A stretch of DNA of 64,000 nt from Solirubrum koreensis (GCF_039541855.1 NZ_BAABHA010000007.1:1-64000); one strand, 5' to 3'; shown: positions 1-9,052, counted from the stretch's first letter. Notes: generated by a model from the sequence alone, not told the origin. Numbers and translations: made by a program.

Positions 1-105
1 CTCCGCCTGCAACTTACTGGCTCGTTTTTCTTTAGCCCCCAACCAATTCCCAAACACGCTCTAAGTGGGTGGTTGTTCGGGGTCTTTTCCCCTACTTGCC
101 GCCCT

Positions 106-1899
106 ATGAAACTGCTCTACGGCTACTTACGCCATTACTGGGGGCTGCTGGTATTGGCCTTGCTTCTGGCCGCCATCAACCAGATTTTCTCGCTCCTCGA
201 CCCCTATATTTTTCGCAAAATCATCGACCAGTACGTGGTAAAGCCCGGTGGTACCTTGCACCGGCTTTCGTTCTGGCCATTCCTGACGGGCGGGGCGGGC
301 CTGCTTATTCTGCAGGCCATGGGCGTGGCCATGGTGTCGCGCATTGCCAAAAACTTCCAGGATTACTACGTGAACGTCATCACGCAGCGCTTGGGGGCGC
401 AGCTGTATTCCGACGGACTGCGCCACTCCCTGGACCTCCCTTACCAGGTGTTCGAGGATCAACGCTCGGGCGAGACGCTGGGCAAGCTGCAGAAAGTGCG
501 CTCCGACGTGGAGAAGCTCATTCAGATGTTCGTGAACGTGCTGTTCACGTCGGTGGTGGGCATTGTGTTTGTTATGTGGTACGCGGCCACGGTGTACTGG
601 CCCATTGCGCCGGCATACTTCCTCACCATCCCGCTGCTCGGCTTCATCAGTTCCTTGCTCAGCCGGAAAATTAAGGTGGTACAGAAAACCATTGTGGCCG
701 AAACCACGGCCTTGGCCGGCGCCACCACAGAAAGCCTGCGTAACATCGAACTGGTGAAGAGCCTGGGTTTGGCGCAGCAGGAAACCGAGCGCCTGAACGC
801 CACCACCGAGAAAATCCTGAAGCTGGAGCTGAAAAAGGTGCGCTACATCCGCTCCTTGTCGTTTGTGCAAGGCACGTTCGTGAATTTGCTGCGCAACGCC
901 ATTATGCTGATGATGCTGTTCTTGGTAGTGCAGCAGAAGATTACGGTGGGCGAGTTTTTCTCCTTGTTCATTTATTCGTTCGCCATTTTCGGGCCGCTGC
1001 AGGAGTTGGGCAACATTATTAACGTGTACCGCGAAACCGAAGCGTCGCTGGCCAACTTTCAGCAGATACTGGATACGCCGCGCGAGGTGAAGCCCAAACA
1101 ACCGCAAGCCATTGGCTCGTTGCGGTCCTTGGCCTTCGAAGAAGTTCGCTTCCAGCACCTCTCGGCCAGCAGCGCCGCCCTCGACGGCATTTCGTTCCGC
1201 ACCGAGCTGGGCGAAACCATTGCGTTTGTGGGACCGTCCGGTTCGGGCAAAACCACGCTCGTCAAGTTGCTGGTGGGTTTGTACCCGCCTGCTTCGGGGC
1301 AGGTGCTGTACAACGACGTGCCCAGCACCCAACTGGAGCTTGATGAGCTGCGCGAGCAAATCGGTTTTGTAACCCAGGATACCCAGCTATTCGCCGGCTC
1401 CATTCGCGACAACCTGCGCTTTGTGGCGCCGAATGCCACCGATGCTGAATGCCTGGCTGCCCTGCACCAAGCCGCCGCCGATTCGCTGCTGGCCCGTGCT
1501 CCGCAGGGCCTTGACACAGTTATTGGCGAAGGCGGCGTGAAGGTATCGGGTGGCGAGAAGCAACGCCTGAGCATTGCCCGCGCTTTGTTGCGCCGCCCTA
1601 CCCTACTGGTGTTCGACGAAGCCACTTCGGCCCTCGATTCGCTAACGGAGGAGGAAATCAGCCGCACTGTGCGCGAGCTGTCGGCCACGCGGGAGCACCT
1701 GACCATTCTGATTGCGCACCGGCTGAGCACCATTATGCACGCCGACCGCATTTTTGTGCTCGAACGCGGCCGTGTGGCCGAGCAAGGCCGTCACCACGAG
1801 CTGCTGGAGCAAAAAGGGCTGTACTACGCCATGTGGCGCCAGCAAATTGGAGAGCGGCCATCATCGGCACCCGCGGCTAAACAGCTTGCGAAGGCGTAG
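106..1899 (+). CDS. ABC exporter, fused permease and ATPase
   Basis: A 597-residue half-transporter that would form a dimer in the inner membrane and export an unknown substrate using ATP. The first ~320 residues hold about six membrane segments. The ATPase domain follows, with a Walker A GPSGSGKTT near residue 376, the signature VSGGEKQRL near 480, Walker B LLVFDEATSALDS near 503 and an H-loop IAHRLST. Length and order match the MsbA/multidrug type. I chose the ATG at 106, which begins MKLLYGYLRHYWG; an in-frame TTG at 73 would add 11 residues of unconvincing sequence. The substrate (lipid, peptide or drug) cannot be read from the sequence. It appears to be a single-gene unit. Confidence 0.93.
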   Translation: MKLLYGYLRHYWGLLVLALLLAAINQIFSLLDPYIFRKIIDQYVVKPGGTLHRLSFWPFLTGGAGLLILQAMGVAMVSRIAKNFQDYYVNVITQRLGAQLYSDGLRHSLDLPYQVFEDQRSGETLGKLQKVRSDVEKLIQMFVNVLFTSVVGIVFVMWYAATVYWPIAPAYFLTIPLLGFISSLLSRKIKVVQKTIVAETTALAGATTESLRNIELVKSLGLAQQETERLNATTEKILKLELKKVRYIRSLSFVQGTFVNLLRNAIMLMMLFLVVQQKITVGEFFSLFIYSFAIFGPLQELGNIINVYRETEASLANFQQILDTPREVKPKQPQAIGSLRSLAFEEVRFQHLSASSAALDGISFRTELGETIAFVGPSGSGKTTLVKLLVGLYPPASGQVLYNDVPSTQLELDELREQIGFVTQDTQLFAGSIRDNLRFVAPNATDAECLAALHQAAADSLLARAPQGLDTVIGEGGVKVSGGEKQRLSIARALLRRPTLLVFDEATSALDSLTEEEISRTVRELSATREHLTILIAHRLSTIMHADRIFVLERGRVAEQGRHHELLEQKGLYYAMWRQQIGERPSSAPAAKQLAKA

Positions 1900-2278
1900 C
1901 TACCCACCTTGTCGACCTTTTCTGCAACAAGCATATTATCAGTAGCTTGTTGATTGTTTACAGGATATAATCCTTGGCAAGCAGTTCCTGAATGTCATTA
2001 GATAAAATGTGGTGGGCGCCTGCTGTTCCCTGGCAAGAGCAGCAGCACTGTGCGAGCTACGAAAAATGAGGGCGGTTTCGTGTAGTCTTGAACTGAACCT
2101 TGCCCTAAGAGCCGCGAGCTTAACTACTACTCCCGTCTAGCCTATACATTTTAACGCGGCGGAGCACGAAAGCTCCACCGTTTGCGTTCTACAGCAGCAA
2201 GGAGGCTAAGAATTCAGCACCCCGTTTTTTTGGCCGGAAAGTTGCCTTCTACCGCCGTATCCACTTGACTTTTTTCGC
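1900..2278. other. Intergenic region, no gene seen
   Basis: No convincing reading frame lies in this 379-base gap. An imperfect hairpin (2153-2165 with 2172-2188) sits about 90 bases before the next gene, but no T tract follows it, so I do not call it a terminator. A T-rich stretch ends at the next start codon. Either downstream or upstream regulatory sequence could be here, but none is recognisable. Confidence 0.5.
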
Positions 2279-3175
2279 ATGAACTCCACCCGCATCTTCC
2301 GCCGCTTCGCAGGTTTGTTGCTTGCCGGCTGGCTTACGATTACCGGAACTGCGGTTTCGGCTCAAAATTCATCCGGCCAGCGCGACGTGCTGCGCGAAAT
2401 CACCGACGTAGTAGGACTTAAGCCGCGCTTTGAGTTGCGTGCTACCTCCGATGTGGAAAACGCTGCGGCCGTGGTGTACGGGGGCAAGCGTTACCTCCTT
2501 TACAATCCGCAGTTTGTGGCTGCCGTGAACCGGGCCGGCCGCACCGACTGGGCCGGCATCAGCATTCTGGCGCACGAAATGGGCCACCACCTTAACGGCC
2601 ACACCTTACGGTCGGGTGGCTCGAATCATTCCGATGAACTGGAGGCTGATGAATTCTCGGGCTTTGTGCTGCGCAAAATGGGCGCCAGCCTGGCCGAGTC
2701 GCAAACCGCTATGGCGGTGGTAGCTCAGGAAACCAACTCGCCTACGCACCCCGGTCGTTCGGTTCGACTGGGTGCTATTGGACGCGGCTGGCAGCAGGCC
2801 AACGGCCAGATTGTGGCCAGCGCCCGTACCTCGGCTCCGTCGGCAGCGCCGGTGGCCCTTGCGCAGCGTCCCGTTCAGCAAATGAGCCGTCCAGTGGCTG
2901 TGGTAGCCAAATCGGCACCGGTAAGCGTGGTGGGCAAGCTCACGTTCCGCAATAGCCCCGACGATCTGCTCTTTGTTACCAACCAGCTGAGCGTGGTGCG
3001 TTACGACCCGCAGGACCGCAGCACGCAAGTGGTGGGCCGACTAACCCGCTCTACCAGTACTGATTTCCCCTTCGTGCTGGTAGATGCCCAGCAGCGCCGC
3101 TTATACATCAGCACCGAAGGCGGGGTTTATAACACCCAAGGACAGCAAATTGGCCGCATGACAAGCCCTTCGTAA
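2279..3175 (+). CDS. Secreted M48-like metallopeptidase family protein
   Basis: A 298-residue exported protein with a Sec signal peptide ending near residue 28 (TGTAVSAQ). A zinc-binding HExxH motif (HEMGH) lies at about residues 99-103 and a downstream ELEADEF supplies the usual third ligand Glu, as in M48 peptidases. Unlike HtpX-type proteases there are no further membrane segments, so it should act in the periplasm or outside the cell. After an Ala/Pro/Val-rich linker (residues ~180-220) the last ~80 residues form a separate, probably beta-rich, region that I do not recognise. It is a single gene followed by a strong terminator. The substrate is unknown. Confidence 0.75.
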   Translation: MNSTRIFRRFAGLLLAGWLTITGTAVSAQNSSGQRDVLREITDVVGLKPRFELRATSDVENAAAVVYGGKRYLLYNPQFVAAVNRAGRTDWAGISILAHEMGHHLNGHTLRSGGSNHSDELEADEFSGFVLRKMGASLAESQTAMAVVAQETNSPTHPGRSVRLGAIGRGWQQANGQIVASARTSAPSAAPVALAQRPVQQMSRPVAVVAKSAPVSVVGKLTFRNSPDDLLFVTNQLSVVRYDPQDRSTQVVGRLTRSTSTDFPFVLVDAQQRRLYISTEGGVYNTQGQQIGRMTSPS

Positions 3176-3190
3176 TCAGCTTTATTCTTA

Positions 3191-3234
3191 CAAAAAAAGC
3201 CAGCGCCCGTTCAGGTGCTGGCTTTTTTTGTTGC
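3191..3234 (+). terminator. Intrinsic terminator after the M48-like gene
   Basis: The inverted repeat AGCCAGC...GCTGGCT is preceded by an A run and followed by a run of seven T. It lies 20 bases after the stop codon at 3175. Confidence 0.85.
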
Positions 3235-3321
3235 TTGCATCTTAGTTCTACTGCTTCTGGATGGCCTCACCCGAAGGCTATTGGTAGGGGCACATTTTTG
3301 CATTACACCAGCATTTCCTTC

Positions 3322-4218
3322 ATGAAGACTTTGCCCTTTCTGCTCATCGATGCTTTTACTACCGAGGCGCTCGGCGGTAACCCCTGCGCCGTGGTGCTCG
3401 ATGCCGATGACCTCTCGCCGGAAATGATGCAACGGATTGCGCGCGAATTCAACCAATCGGAAACGGCTTTCGTGCGCCGTTCCGCTACCGCCGACGTGGC
3501 CGCGCGCTATTTCACGCCGGTCGAGGAAATTCCGCTGGCGGGGCACCCTACTATTTCGGTATTCACCGCGCTAATGCACACGGGCCGTTTACCCCTTGCG
3601 CAGGCAACGCTGCAATTGGAGCTATTGCACGGGCCCGTACGCATCGACATTACGCCTCCGTCAATAGCTACAGCAAACCTACCGCTGGTACGCATGACGC
3701 AGCGCCAACCCGTGTTCGGTACCGTGCACGACCCGGCCGTGGTGCTGCCGTTCTTTGGGCTCACGCCCGATGACCTTCTGCCCAACGCCCCGGTGCAAAC
3801 CGTAAGCACCGGCACGCCGCAGCTCATGCTGCTCCTGCGCGACCACGCCGCGCTGCGCCGCGCCCGCATGGCCGATGCGGCCGGTTATCAGGCTTACCGC
3901 GAGCAAAGCGACTTTTTCAGCCCGCACCTATTTTGCCTGGGCGGGGCAACGGCGGCCGGCCACACGTTTGCCCGCCATTTCGGCGTACCGCCCGACACCA
4001 GCGAAGATCCGGTAACCGGCTCGGCTACCGGGGGCATGTCGGCTTATTTGTGGCACCACGGCTATTTACCCGAGCCCGTGTTTGTGGCCGAGCAAGGCCA
4101 CTGGATGGGCAGACCAGGGGCCGTTGAAGTTCGAATTACCGGTCCCCGCGAAGCCATCGAATCGGTACAAATTGGCGGTACGGGCGTGGTGGTAGCGGAA
4201 GGCACTTTCCGGGTGTGA
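3322..4218 (+). CDS. PhzF family isomerase-like protein
   Basis: A 298-residue protein of the PhzF / diaminopimelate-epimerase fold. Diagnostic motifs are GGNPCAVV (residues 18-25), SETAF with the catalytic-type Glu at residue 47, EIPLAGHPT near 70, and EDPVTGSATG in the second lobe. Family members catalyse proton shifts on small acids, but most bacterial homologues outside phenazine clusters have no known substrate, and no other phenazine genes are nearby. The ATG at 3322 was chosen because family homology begins there; the frame stays open upstream to 3235 but the extra residues look unrelated. Probably cytoplasmic and singly transcribed. Confidence 0.9.
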   Translation: MKTLPFLLIDAFTTEALGGNPCAVVLDADDLSPEMMQRIAREFNQSETAFVRRSATADVAARYFTPVEEIPLAGHPTISVFTALMHTGRLPLAQATLQLELLHGPVRIDITPPSIATANLPLVRMTQRQPVFGTVHDPAVVLPFFGLTPDDLLPNAPVQTVSTGTPQLMLLLRDHAALRRARMADAAGYQAYREQSDFFSPHLFCLGGATAAGHTFARHFGVPPDTSEDPVTGSATGGMSAYLWHHGYLPEPVFVAEQGHWMGRPGAVEVRITGPREAIESVQIGGTGVVVAEGTFRV

Positions 4219-4373
4219 GGTATAGACAGGTGATGGGAGGAACGATTGGCTACCTGCCGGGTTTATAAACAGAACCAATTTTGGTGCGTTTTTCCCTGCA
4301 GGCAAGCCACAAAACAGACCGTTTTCCGGTTGCATTACGCGTCACCCATTACCGCACCGCCTTTGTACCTACT

Positions 4374-5198
4374 ATGCCTGAGTTACCCGAAGTAGAAACT
4401 TACCGCCGCTTCCTGCACGAAGTAGTGCTGCACCAAACCATTGCTGCCGTAGAGATTTTGGACGCCCATGTGCTGGCCGTAGAACCCGATATACTCCGCC
4501 GCGAGCTAGTGGGCGCCACCGTAACCGGTACTCGGCGCTTGGGCAAAAACTGCTTTCTGGAGCTTTCAACCGGCAAGGTGTTGGCCCTGCACTTTGGCAT
4601 GACCGGCGACGTGGGCGCCTACCGCCACGACTACGATGTACCGCGCTTCACCCGCGTAGCGCTGCACTTGCAGGACGGCTTGCGCGTAGCTTTTATCGAC
4701 CCGCGCAAGTTCGGCCGCATTCGGCTGGCAGACAATGTTACTGCTTTTCAGAGCGAGAAAAAGCTGGGACCCGATGCCCTCGACCTCACGGCCGCTGAGC
4801 TTGCTACGGGCCTGGCGAAAAAGAAAACGCTGATCAAGCCCCTGTTGCTCGATCAGCGCCTGACGGCCGGCCTTGGCAACTGGATTGTAGACGAAGTGCT
4901 GTTTCAGGCGGCGGTGCATCCGGAGCGCCGTGCCGCCTCGCTTTCCGCCGACGAAGTAACCCGCCTGCACGCAGCCGTGCAGCTGGTTTTGCGCACGGCC
5001 ATCGAGCAAGAGGCCACTTATCGGCAGTTTCCGGCAACGTTTCTGATTCATGCCCGGGAGTGGGACACGGCCCCCGATCCGCAGTCCGACGCCCACCGCT
5101 TTTGCCCGCGCGACAAAGCGCTAATTGTAAAAAAATACGTTGGCGGACGAGCCACTTATTTTTGCACAGTTTGCCAGCCACAACCTCAACCAGAATAA
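4374..5198 (+). CDS. mutM: Formamidopyrimidine-DNA glycosylase
   Basis: A 274-residue base-excision repair glycosylase/AP lyase that removes oxidised purines. It starts MPELPEVE, so after Met removal the nucleophilic Pro and catalytic Glu are in place, which fixes the ATG at 4374. The conserved Lys of RRLGKN and the C-terminal GGRATYFC Arg are present. The zinc finger is unusual: the first CxxC pair reads HRFC and the second CTVC, so the metal would be held by one His and three Cys. No gene is cotranscribed, and a strong terminator follows. Confidence 0.9.
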   Translation: MPELPEVETYRRFLHEVVLHQTIAAVEILDAHVLAVEPDILRRELVGATVTGTRRLGKNCFLELSTGKVLALHFGMTGDVGAYRHDYDVPRFTRVALHLQDGLRVAFIDPRKFGRIRLADNVTAFQSEKKLGPDALDLTAAELATGLAKKKTLIKPLLLDQRLTAGLGNWIVDEVLFQAAVHPERRAASLSADEVTRLHAAVQLVLRTAIEQEATYRQFPATFLIHAREWDTAPDPQSDAHRFCPRDKALIVKKYVGGRATYFCTVCQPQPQPE

Positions 5199-5215
5199 GA
5201 GCAATAAAACTTCTG

Positions 5216-5251
5216 AAAAAAGCCGCTTTTAGTTACTAAAAGCGGCTTTTT
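5216..5251 (+). terminator. Intrinsic terminator after mutM
   Basis: A near-perfect hairpin, AAAAAGCCGCTTTTAG / CTAAAAGCGGCTTTTT with a TTA loop, starts 18 bases after the mutM stop. Confidence 0.9.
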
Positions 5252-5493
5252 AACTTACTCAACTCAGTGTAACCATAAGATTACCGCTATTTACTTTTAA
5301 GAATATAAAATTTCAATAATTGTCTTTTCCCGATAAGACATGAACTAAAAAAAGCAGGTGATTCGTTAGGCCTGCAACCTGAAAGACCGGATGGGCCGGG
5401 CGCTGTGGGGAGATTTTGTGCTGTTGTTATTGAAAAAACGCCTACTGAGTAATGTCGCTCATTATTCTTCATCCAAAACCCAAACCGTTCTTC

Positions 5494-5994
5494 ATGAAGA
5501 AATTGTCCGTTTACCTGAGCCTGGCAATAGCCATTGCCGGCCTGGCCGCATGTGAGAAAGAACTAGAGGAAGTGACGCAGCCAACGGCTAAAGCGGAAGC
5601 AGCAGCGGTACAGTCGCCCAAGGAATTGCTGGCTACGGCTCCCTGGCGCCAAACTGGCCTGACCACCACCAGCAAAGACGTTTCGGCGCAAAAAGACGTG
5701 ACGGTAAACGTTTTCGCCCGCTTGAAGCCGGCCCTGCGCGACAACACCGCCCAGTATTTTGCCGATGGCCGTTACGTGCTGGATGAAGGAGCCAGCAAAG
5801 CAAACGAGGCCGTAGAACAACAGAAAACCGGCAGTTACCAGCTCAGCGACGATGGCAAGACCCTAACCGTTACCCTCGATGGCGCCGAGCGCGTGTACCA
5901 GGTAGAGGAGCTTACCGCTACCGGGCTACGCCTGAAAGTAACCGACGGCGAAGGTGACGCGGCTGTGTCGTACACGTCTTCGTTTGGCCACTAA
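5494..5994 (+). CDS. Small lipoprotein of unknown function
   Basis: A 166-residue predicted lipoprotein. The N-terminal signal ends in a lipobox (GLAAC, Cys at about residue 20) followed by an acidic EKELEE stretch. The mature part resembles the small Bacteroidota lipoproteins that carry a lipocalin-like beta domain (repeated strands such as GSYQLSDDGKTLTVTLDG), though I cannot assign a named family with confidence. The frame remains open upstream to 5452, but the ATG at 5494 places the signal peptide at the true N-terminus. Single gene between two terminators; function unknown. Confidence 0.8.
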   Translation: MKKLSVYLSLAIAIAGLAACEKELEEVTQPTAKAEAAAVQSPKELLATAPWRQTGLTTTSKDVSAQKDVTVNVFARLKPALRDNTAQYFADGRYVLDEGASKANEAVEQQKTGSYQLSDDGKTLTVTLDGAERVYQVEELTATGLRLKVTDGEGDAAVSYTSSFGH

Positions 5995-6038
5995 TCATTC
6001 TAAGGGGGTTAGCTCCCCGCTACACCACCTGTAGCGCA

Positions 6039-6064
6039 AACGCCCGGCCGAATGGTCGGGCGTT
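6039..6064. terminator. Bidirectional terminator between convergent genes
   Basis: An 11-bp stem (AACGCCCGGCC / GGTCGGGCGTT, one G-T pair) with a GAAT loop. It lies between the end of the lipoprotein gene on the plus strand and the end of the small membrane protein on the minus strand, with TTTT on the plus side. Confidence 0.75.
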
Positions 6065-6096
6065 TTGGCGTTAAAATACACCGTTCCAGTCTGGGT

Positions 6097-6369
6097 TTAG
6101 TACGAGGAAGCCGTAGCAAAACAGGTACCGAAACCCACCAGCAACACCAGCAGCATACCCAGCAGGTAATCTTTGCGGTGGCCCCGCTGACTGGTTGCAA
6201 TGGCGGCACAGAGGTTTATTAGCAGCAGCATCAGGATGAATAACGCCATCAGAATCAGAAATCCAAGGCCAGCTTCGCCGCTGCCGCTGTTGAACAGGCG
6301 CAGCAGAACCGCGCCCACCAAGAGCAGGAGCAAATTACCGCCTAGTACGCGCTTGGTGTGTGGTTCCAT
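6097..6369 (-). CDS. 90-residue membrane protein (paralogue A)
   Basis: A small protein with about two or three hydrophobic segments (residues ~10-30, 35-60, 70-85). It is exactly as long as the gene just upstream and shares its pattern: R-x-LGxNLxxLL near the N-terminus and LLxLLxGxGxC near the C-terminus. The ATG at 6369 lies 10 bases after the upstream neighbour's stop, so the two are almost certainly cotranscribed. No known family recognised. Confidence 0.7.
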   Translation of the reverse strand: MEPHTKRVLGGNLLLLLVGAVLLRLFNSGSGEAGLGFLILMALFILMLLLINLCAAIATSQRGHRKDYLLGMLLVLLVGFGTCFATASSY

Positions 6370-6379
6370 GCCTATGTAC

Positions 6380-6652
6380 TTAGTTGACGTCCAGGTGTTG
6401 TAGCGAATACCCGCACACGCCCAGGCCGATGAGCAAAAGCAACAAAGTGGAAAGTATCCAGGCGCGAGCCGTAGCTTTCGAGCCAAATAGCAGCCCCCAC
6501 ACGGAGGCTGCACCGTTGAAGAGCACCAGCGGAACCATCAGCCAGAACAACAGCAAAGCCGAGTCGCCTTCGGCCGTACCGCCCCAAATGCTGGTGGCAG
6601 CTGCCAACGCGAGCAAGACCACCAGATTAAAACCCAGAATGCGGTTGTTCAT
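6380..6652 (-). CDS. 90-residue membrane protein (paralogue B)
   Basis: A predicted inner-membrane protein with hydrophobic segments near residues 6-24, 30-55 and 65-85. It is the likely duplicate of the gene that follows it (same length, RILGFNL versus RVLGGNL, LLLLLIGLGVC versus LLVLLVGFGTC). It starts 47 bases after the stop of the radical SAM gene, on the same strand, and may belong to the same transcript. Function unknown. Confidence 0.7.
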   Translation of the reverse strand: MNNRILGFNLVVLLALAAATSIWGGTAEGDSALLLFWLMVPLVLFNGAASVWGLLFGSKATARAWILSTLLLLLIGLGVCGYSLQHLDVN

Positions 6653-6699
6653 GGCTCCGAACGCTTTTCGTCATACGATTCCAGCTCCCCCAACTGATG

Positions 6700-8100
6700 C
6701 TACAGCATGGGCACAGCCCGCAGTTCTTCCAGCCGCGCCAGCTTTTCGGAGTCGCGGTAAAAGATATTCATGGTTTCGAAGGGAATGATTTTGAGGTCTT
6801 TGCTCACGATGTGCACGCAGGATTTTTTCACGGCGCGCACATCGAAGTTCCAAGCGTCCATGAACTGCAGAATAATAACGCGAAACAGGTTTTCATAGCG
6901 CAGCTCCGGGGCTTTTACCAGGGGCAGGCAGCACAGAATCTGGTTGAGCTCGGGCGTAACGGTATCCACGGTGTTGGCCGTGCTGAAGAGGCGCAGCAAG
7001 TGGCTGCGCAGGCCGGCGTCGCGCTCGTACACAATGGTGTTACCGGCGTTCTGGAGCAAATCGGCGGGCGCGATGTAGCGGGTCAGCGGAAACACCTCGC
7101 CGTCGAGCTTTAAGGCATAGCCCATTACAAGGGCATCTGGGTTGCAGGGCACGGGCAGCAGGTCCTGGGCCGAGAAAACCGGGCTTTGATCGAGAATAGC
7201 CTGCCGCACGTCGGTCAGGGAAAAGCGGTCGGTTTCGGGGTTGAAGTGGTCAAGGCGGCCGGCGGCTTGGGTGGGCTGAAACGTAACGCCGCGCACGCAA
7301 CGCTGCTTCAGGGCAAAGTCGATGATTTGGCCCACTTCGTCGTCGTTCAGGCCCTTTTGCAGCGTGGCGACCAGCGTGGTACTTAGGTTGTATTTGTTCA
7401 GGTGAGCCAAGGCGTCGGTGCGCACCTGGCGCAGGTCGCGGCCGCGCATGGTTTCCAGCACCAGCTGCCGGAACGAATCGAACTGCAGGTACACCTCGAA
7501 GGCAGGCATGTAGGTGGCCAGCCGCGCCACAAAGGCTTCGTCTTTGGCCAGGCGCACGCCGTTGGTATTCACCATCAGGTGCTTGATGGGCTTGCGCTTG
7601 CACATGTCCAGGATTTCCCAGAACTGCGGGTGCAACGTGGGCTCCCCGCCGGATATCTGCACCACGTCGGGTTCGCCTTCGTTGGCCACCAGCACATCAA
7701 TCATGGCCTCCACTTCCTCCAGGGTGCGGTGTCGGCCGTGCGTGGGGCTGCTTTCGGCGTAACAGGTGGGGCACGTGAGGTTGCAGCGGTCGGTTATTTC
7801 AATGACGGTGAGGCAGCTGTGCTGCTCGTGGTCGGCGCAGAGGCCGCAGTCGTAGGGGCAGCCGTAGTGGGTGGCGGTGTTAAAGCGGCGCGGCACCTCG
7901 CTCGGCTTCACGTAGTTGCGGATGCTCTTGTAGTACTCCACATCGGAGGCAATGCGCACCTTTTGCCGGCCGTGTTCGGGGCAGCGCTTGAGCATGTACA
8001 CCGCGTTGTCTTCGAATACGATTTTAGCCTCAACGCGCCGCAGGCACTGCGGGCAGAGGCTTAGGGTGAAGTCGTAGTAAGTATAAGGGCGCTCAGGCAT
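6700..8100 (-). CDS. Radical SAM protein, Tes/MJ0619-like
   Basis: A 466-residue iron-sulfur enzyme. The radical SAM cysteines are C106, C110 and C113 (DRCNLTCPTC), followed by SGGEPTLHP. Two further cysteine sets precede them: C16/C19/C40 and CPYDCGLC at 81-88 with C96. This arrangement, an N-terminal CPxC...CPEHG followed by DCGLCxxHxxxxC and then the SAM cluster, is that of the archaeal MJ0619/tetraether-synthase (Tes) family and its bacterial relatives. Additional Cys (LLPVPCNPD, QILCCLP) could hold more clusters. Tes joins two lipid tails, and MJ0619 has also been tied to pterin methylation; the reaction of this bacterial member is unknown. An Lgt-like gene lies upstream on the same strand. 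Confidence 0.85.
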   Translation of the reverse strand: MPERPYTYYDFTLSLCPQCLRRVEAKIVFEDNAVYMLKRCPEHGRQKVRIASDVEYYKSIRNYVKPSEVPRRFNTATHYGCPYDCGLCADHEQHSCLTVIEITDRCNLTCPTCYAESSPTHGRHRTLEEVEAMIDVLVANEGEPDVVQISGGEPTLHPQFWEILDMCKRKPIKHLMVNTNGVRLAKDEAFVARLATYMPAFEVYLQFDSFRQLVLETMRGRDLRQVRTDALAHLNKYNLSTTLVATLQKGLNDDEVGQIIDFALKQRCVRGVTFQPTQAAGRLDHFNPETDRFSLTDVRQAILDQSPVFSAQDLLPVPCNPDALVMGYALKLDGEVFPLTRYIAPADLLQNAGNTIVYERDAGLRSHLLRLFSTANTVDTVTPELNQILCCLPLVKAPELRYENLFRVIILQFMDAWNFDVRAVKKSCVHIVSKDLKIIPFETMNIFYRDSEKLARLEELRAVPML

Positions 8101-8171
8101 GGTGGAGTGGATAAACTTACGATGAGTTCCAAGCTTGACTACAGTGCGGTTTTACAGTCCGTCAACCTTAT

Positions 8172-8909
8172 TCAAGGCTGTTGTTGGTTCAGCATTTGCC
8201 GCTTGACAGACCTGCGGAACCGGTTTCGTTCTTGCTTCAGCCTGAAGTATTCCGCCGAAGTATTAATCCTGGACGTAACAAAAGACCCGTCATTAGACCA
8301 CGATGCAAACGGAATGCTGTTGCTGAAATAGTGCCGCCTTGCAGGCAAAGCAAGCACCTGCGCCACATCATTTACAAAACTCTGGACAACTGCGGCCTCC
8401 TCCAAGCTACCCTGAGCTTTTGGAGTCCAGTATGACTTCAAATAATACTTGTTCGCCCGGGAAGTTTCCAGAATATAGATTACTCCGTCAAACCCGCCCT
8501 TCCAGCCCGCAATTCGCTCTTCACTGGGGAGCGTTTCAAGCTGACGTTCGACGTAAGCCTGGTGAATTTTCTCACAGATACTGGCATCCAGTTCTTCTTT
8601 GATAATGAAATAGCGGTTGGTTTCGTCTTCTCCATACGGCACTACTTCCTTTACCCAGTTAACAAGGCTGCCTCTTAAGCCGTCTTTCTCCTGCCATATA
8701 TCTACCACCTGTCCGCTCAACCAGAGTCGCAGGCAGAACGGCGCCGGACTAACGGCAACATCTCTCAGCTGAATCTTCTTTTCAAGATCCAGAACGTAGG
8801 AGCGCCAAAAATTCTCCTTTCTATCTTTCTCAATCTCAACGTTTATTATTTTTTGAGCAGATACAGTAGAACTTACCAATAAGCATAAAACGAACAACAA
8901 TCTTTTCAT
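8172..8909 (-). CDS. Secreted protein of unknown function
   Basis: A 245-residue exported protein with a clear signal peptide (LLFVLCLLVSSTVSAQ, cleavage near residue 19). The mature sequence mixes charged and aromatic residues and contains no motif I recognise. The C-terminal ~35 residues are very basic (many Arg/Lys), which could bind nucleic acid or acidic polymers. Compared with its neighbours its bases are somewhat more AT-rich. It lies 71 bases upstream of the radical SAM gene on the same strand. Confidence 0.7.
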   Translation of the reverse strand: MKRLLFVLCLLVSSTVSAQKIINVEIEKDRKENFWRSYVLDLEKKIQLRDVAVSPAPFCLRLWLSGQVVDIWQEKDGLRGSLVNWVKEVVPYGEDETNRYFIIKEELDASICEKIHQAYVERQLETLPSEERIAGWKGGFDGVIYILETSRANKYYLKSYWTPKAQGSLEEAAVVQSFVNDVAQVLALPARRHYFSNSIPFASWSNDGSFVTSRINTSAEYFRLKQERNRFRRSVKRQMLNQQQP

Positions 8910-9052
8910 CGGGCTATTTCCGTTTATTCGTTAATCTACTCACTCTGTCGATGAGGTATGGGAAGATGCCCCACCCACCTAAAGTGACTCGCTGTTCAGT
9001 TTATTTCCCACAGGCAGGCGCTATTCGTTGAATGGCTGTGCGTAGCACATTG

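Noticed and set aside
127..1359. Long minus-strand open frame opposite the ABC transporter
   Set aside because: It mirrors the codon pattern of the plus-strand gene, has no domain similarity and is a shadow of GC-rich coding sequence.
2153..2188. Hairpin as a terminator after the ABC transporter gene
   Set aside because: It lies 250 bases after the stop and has no T tract.
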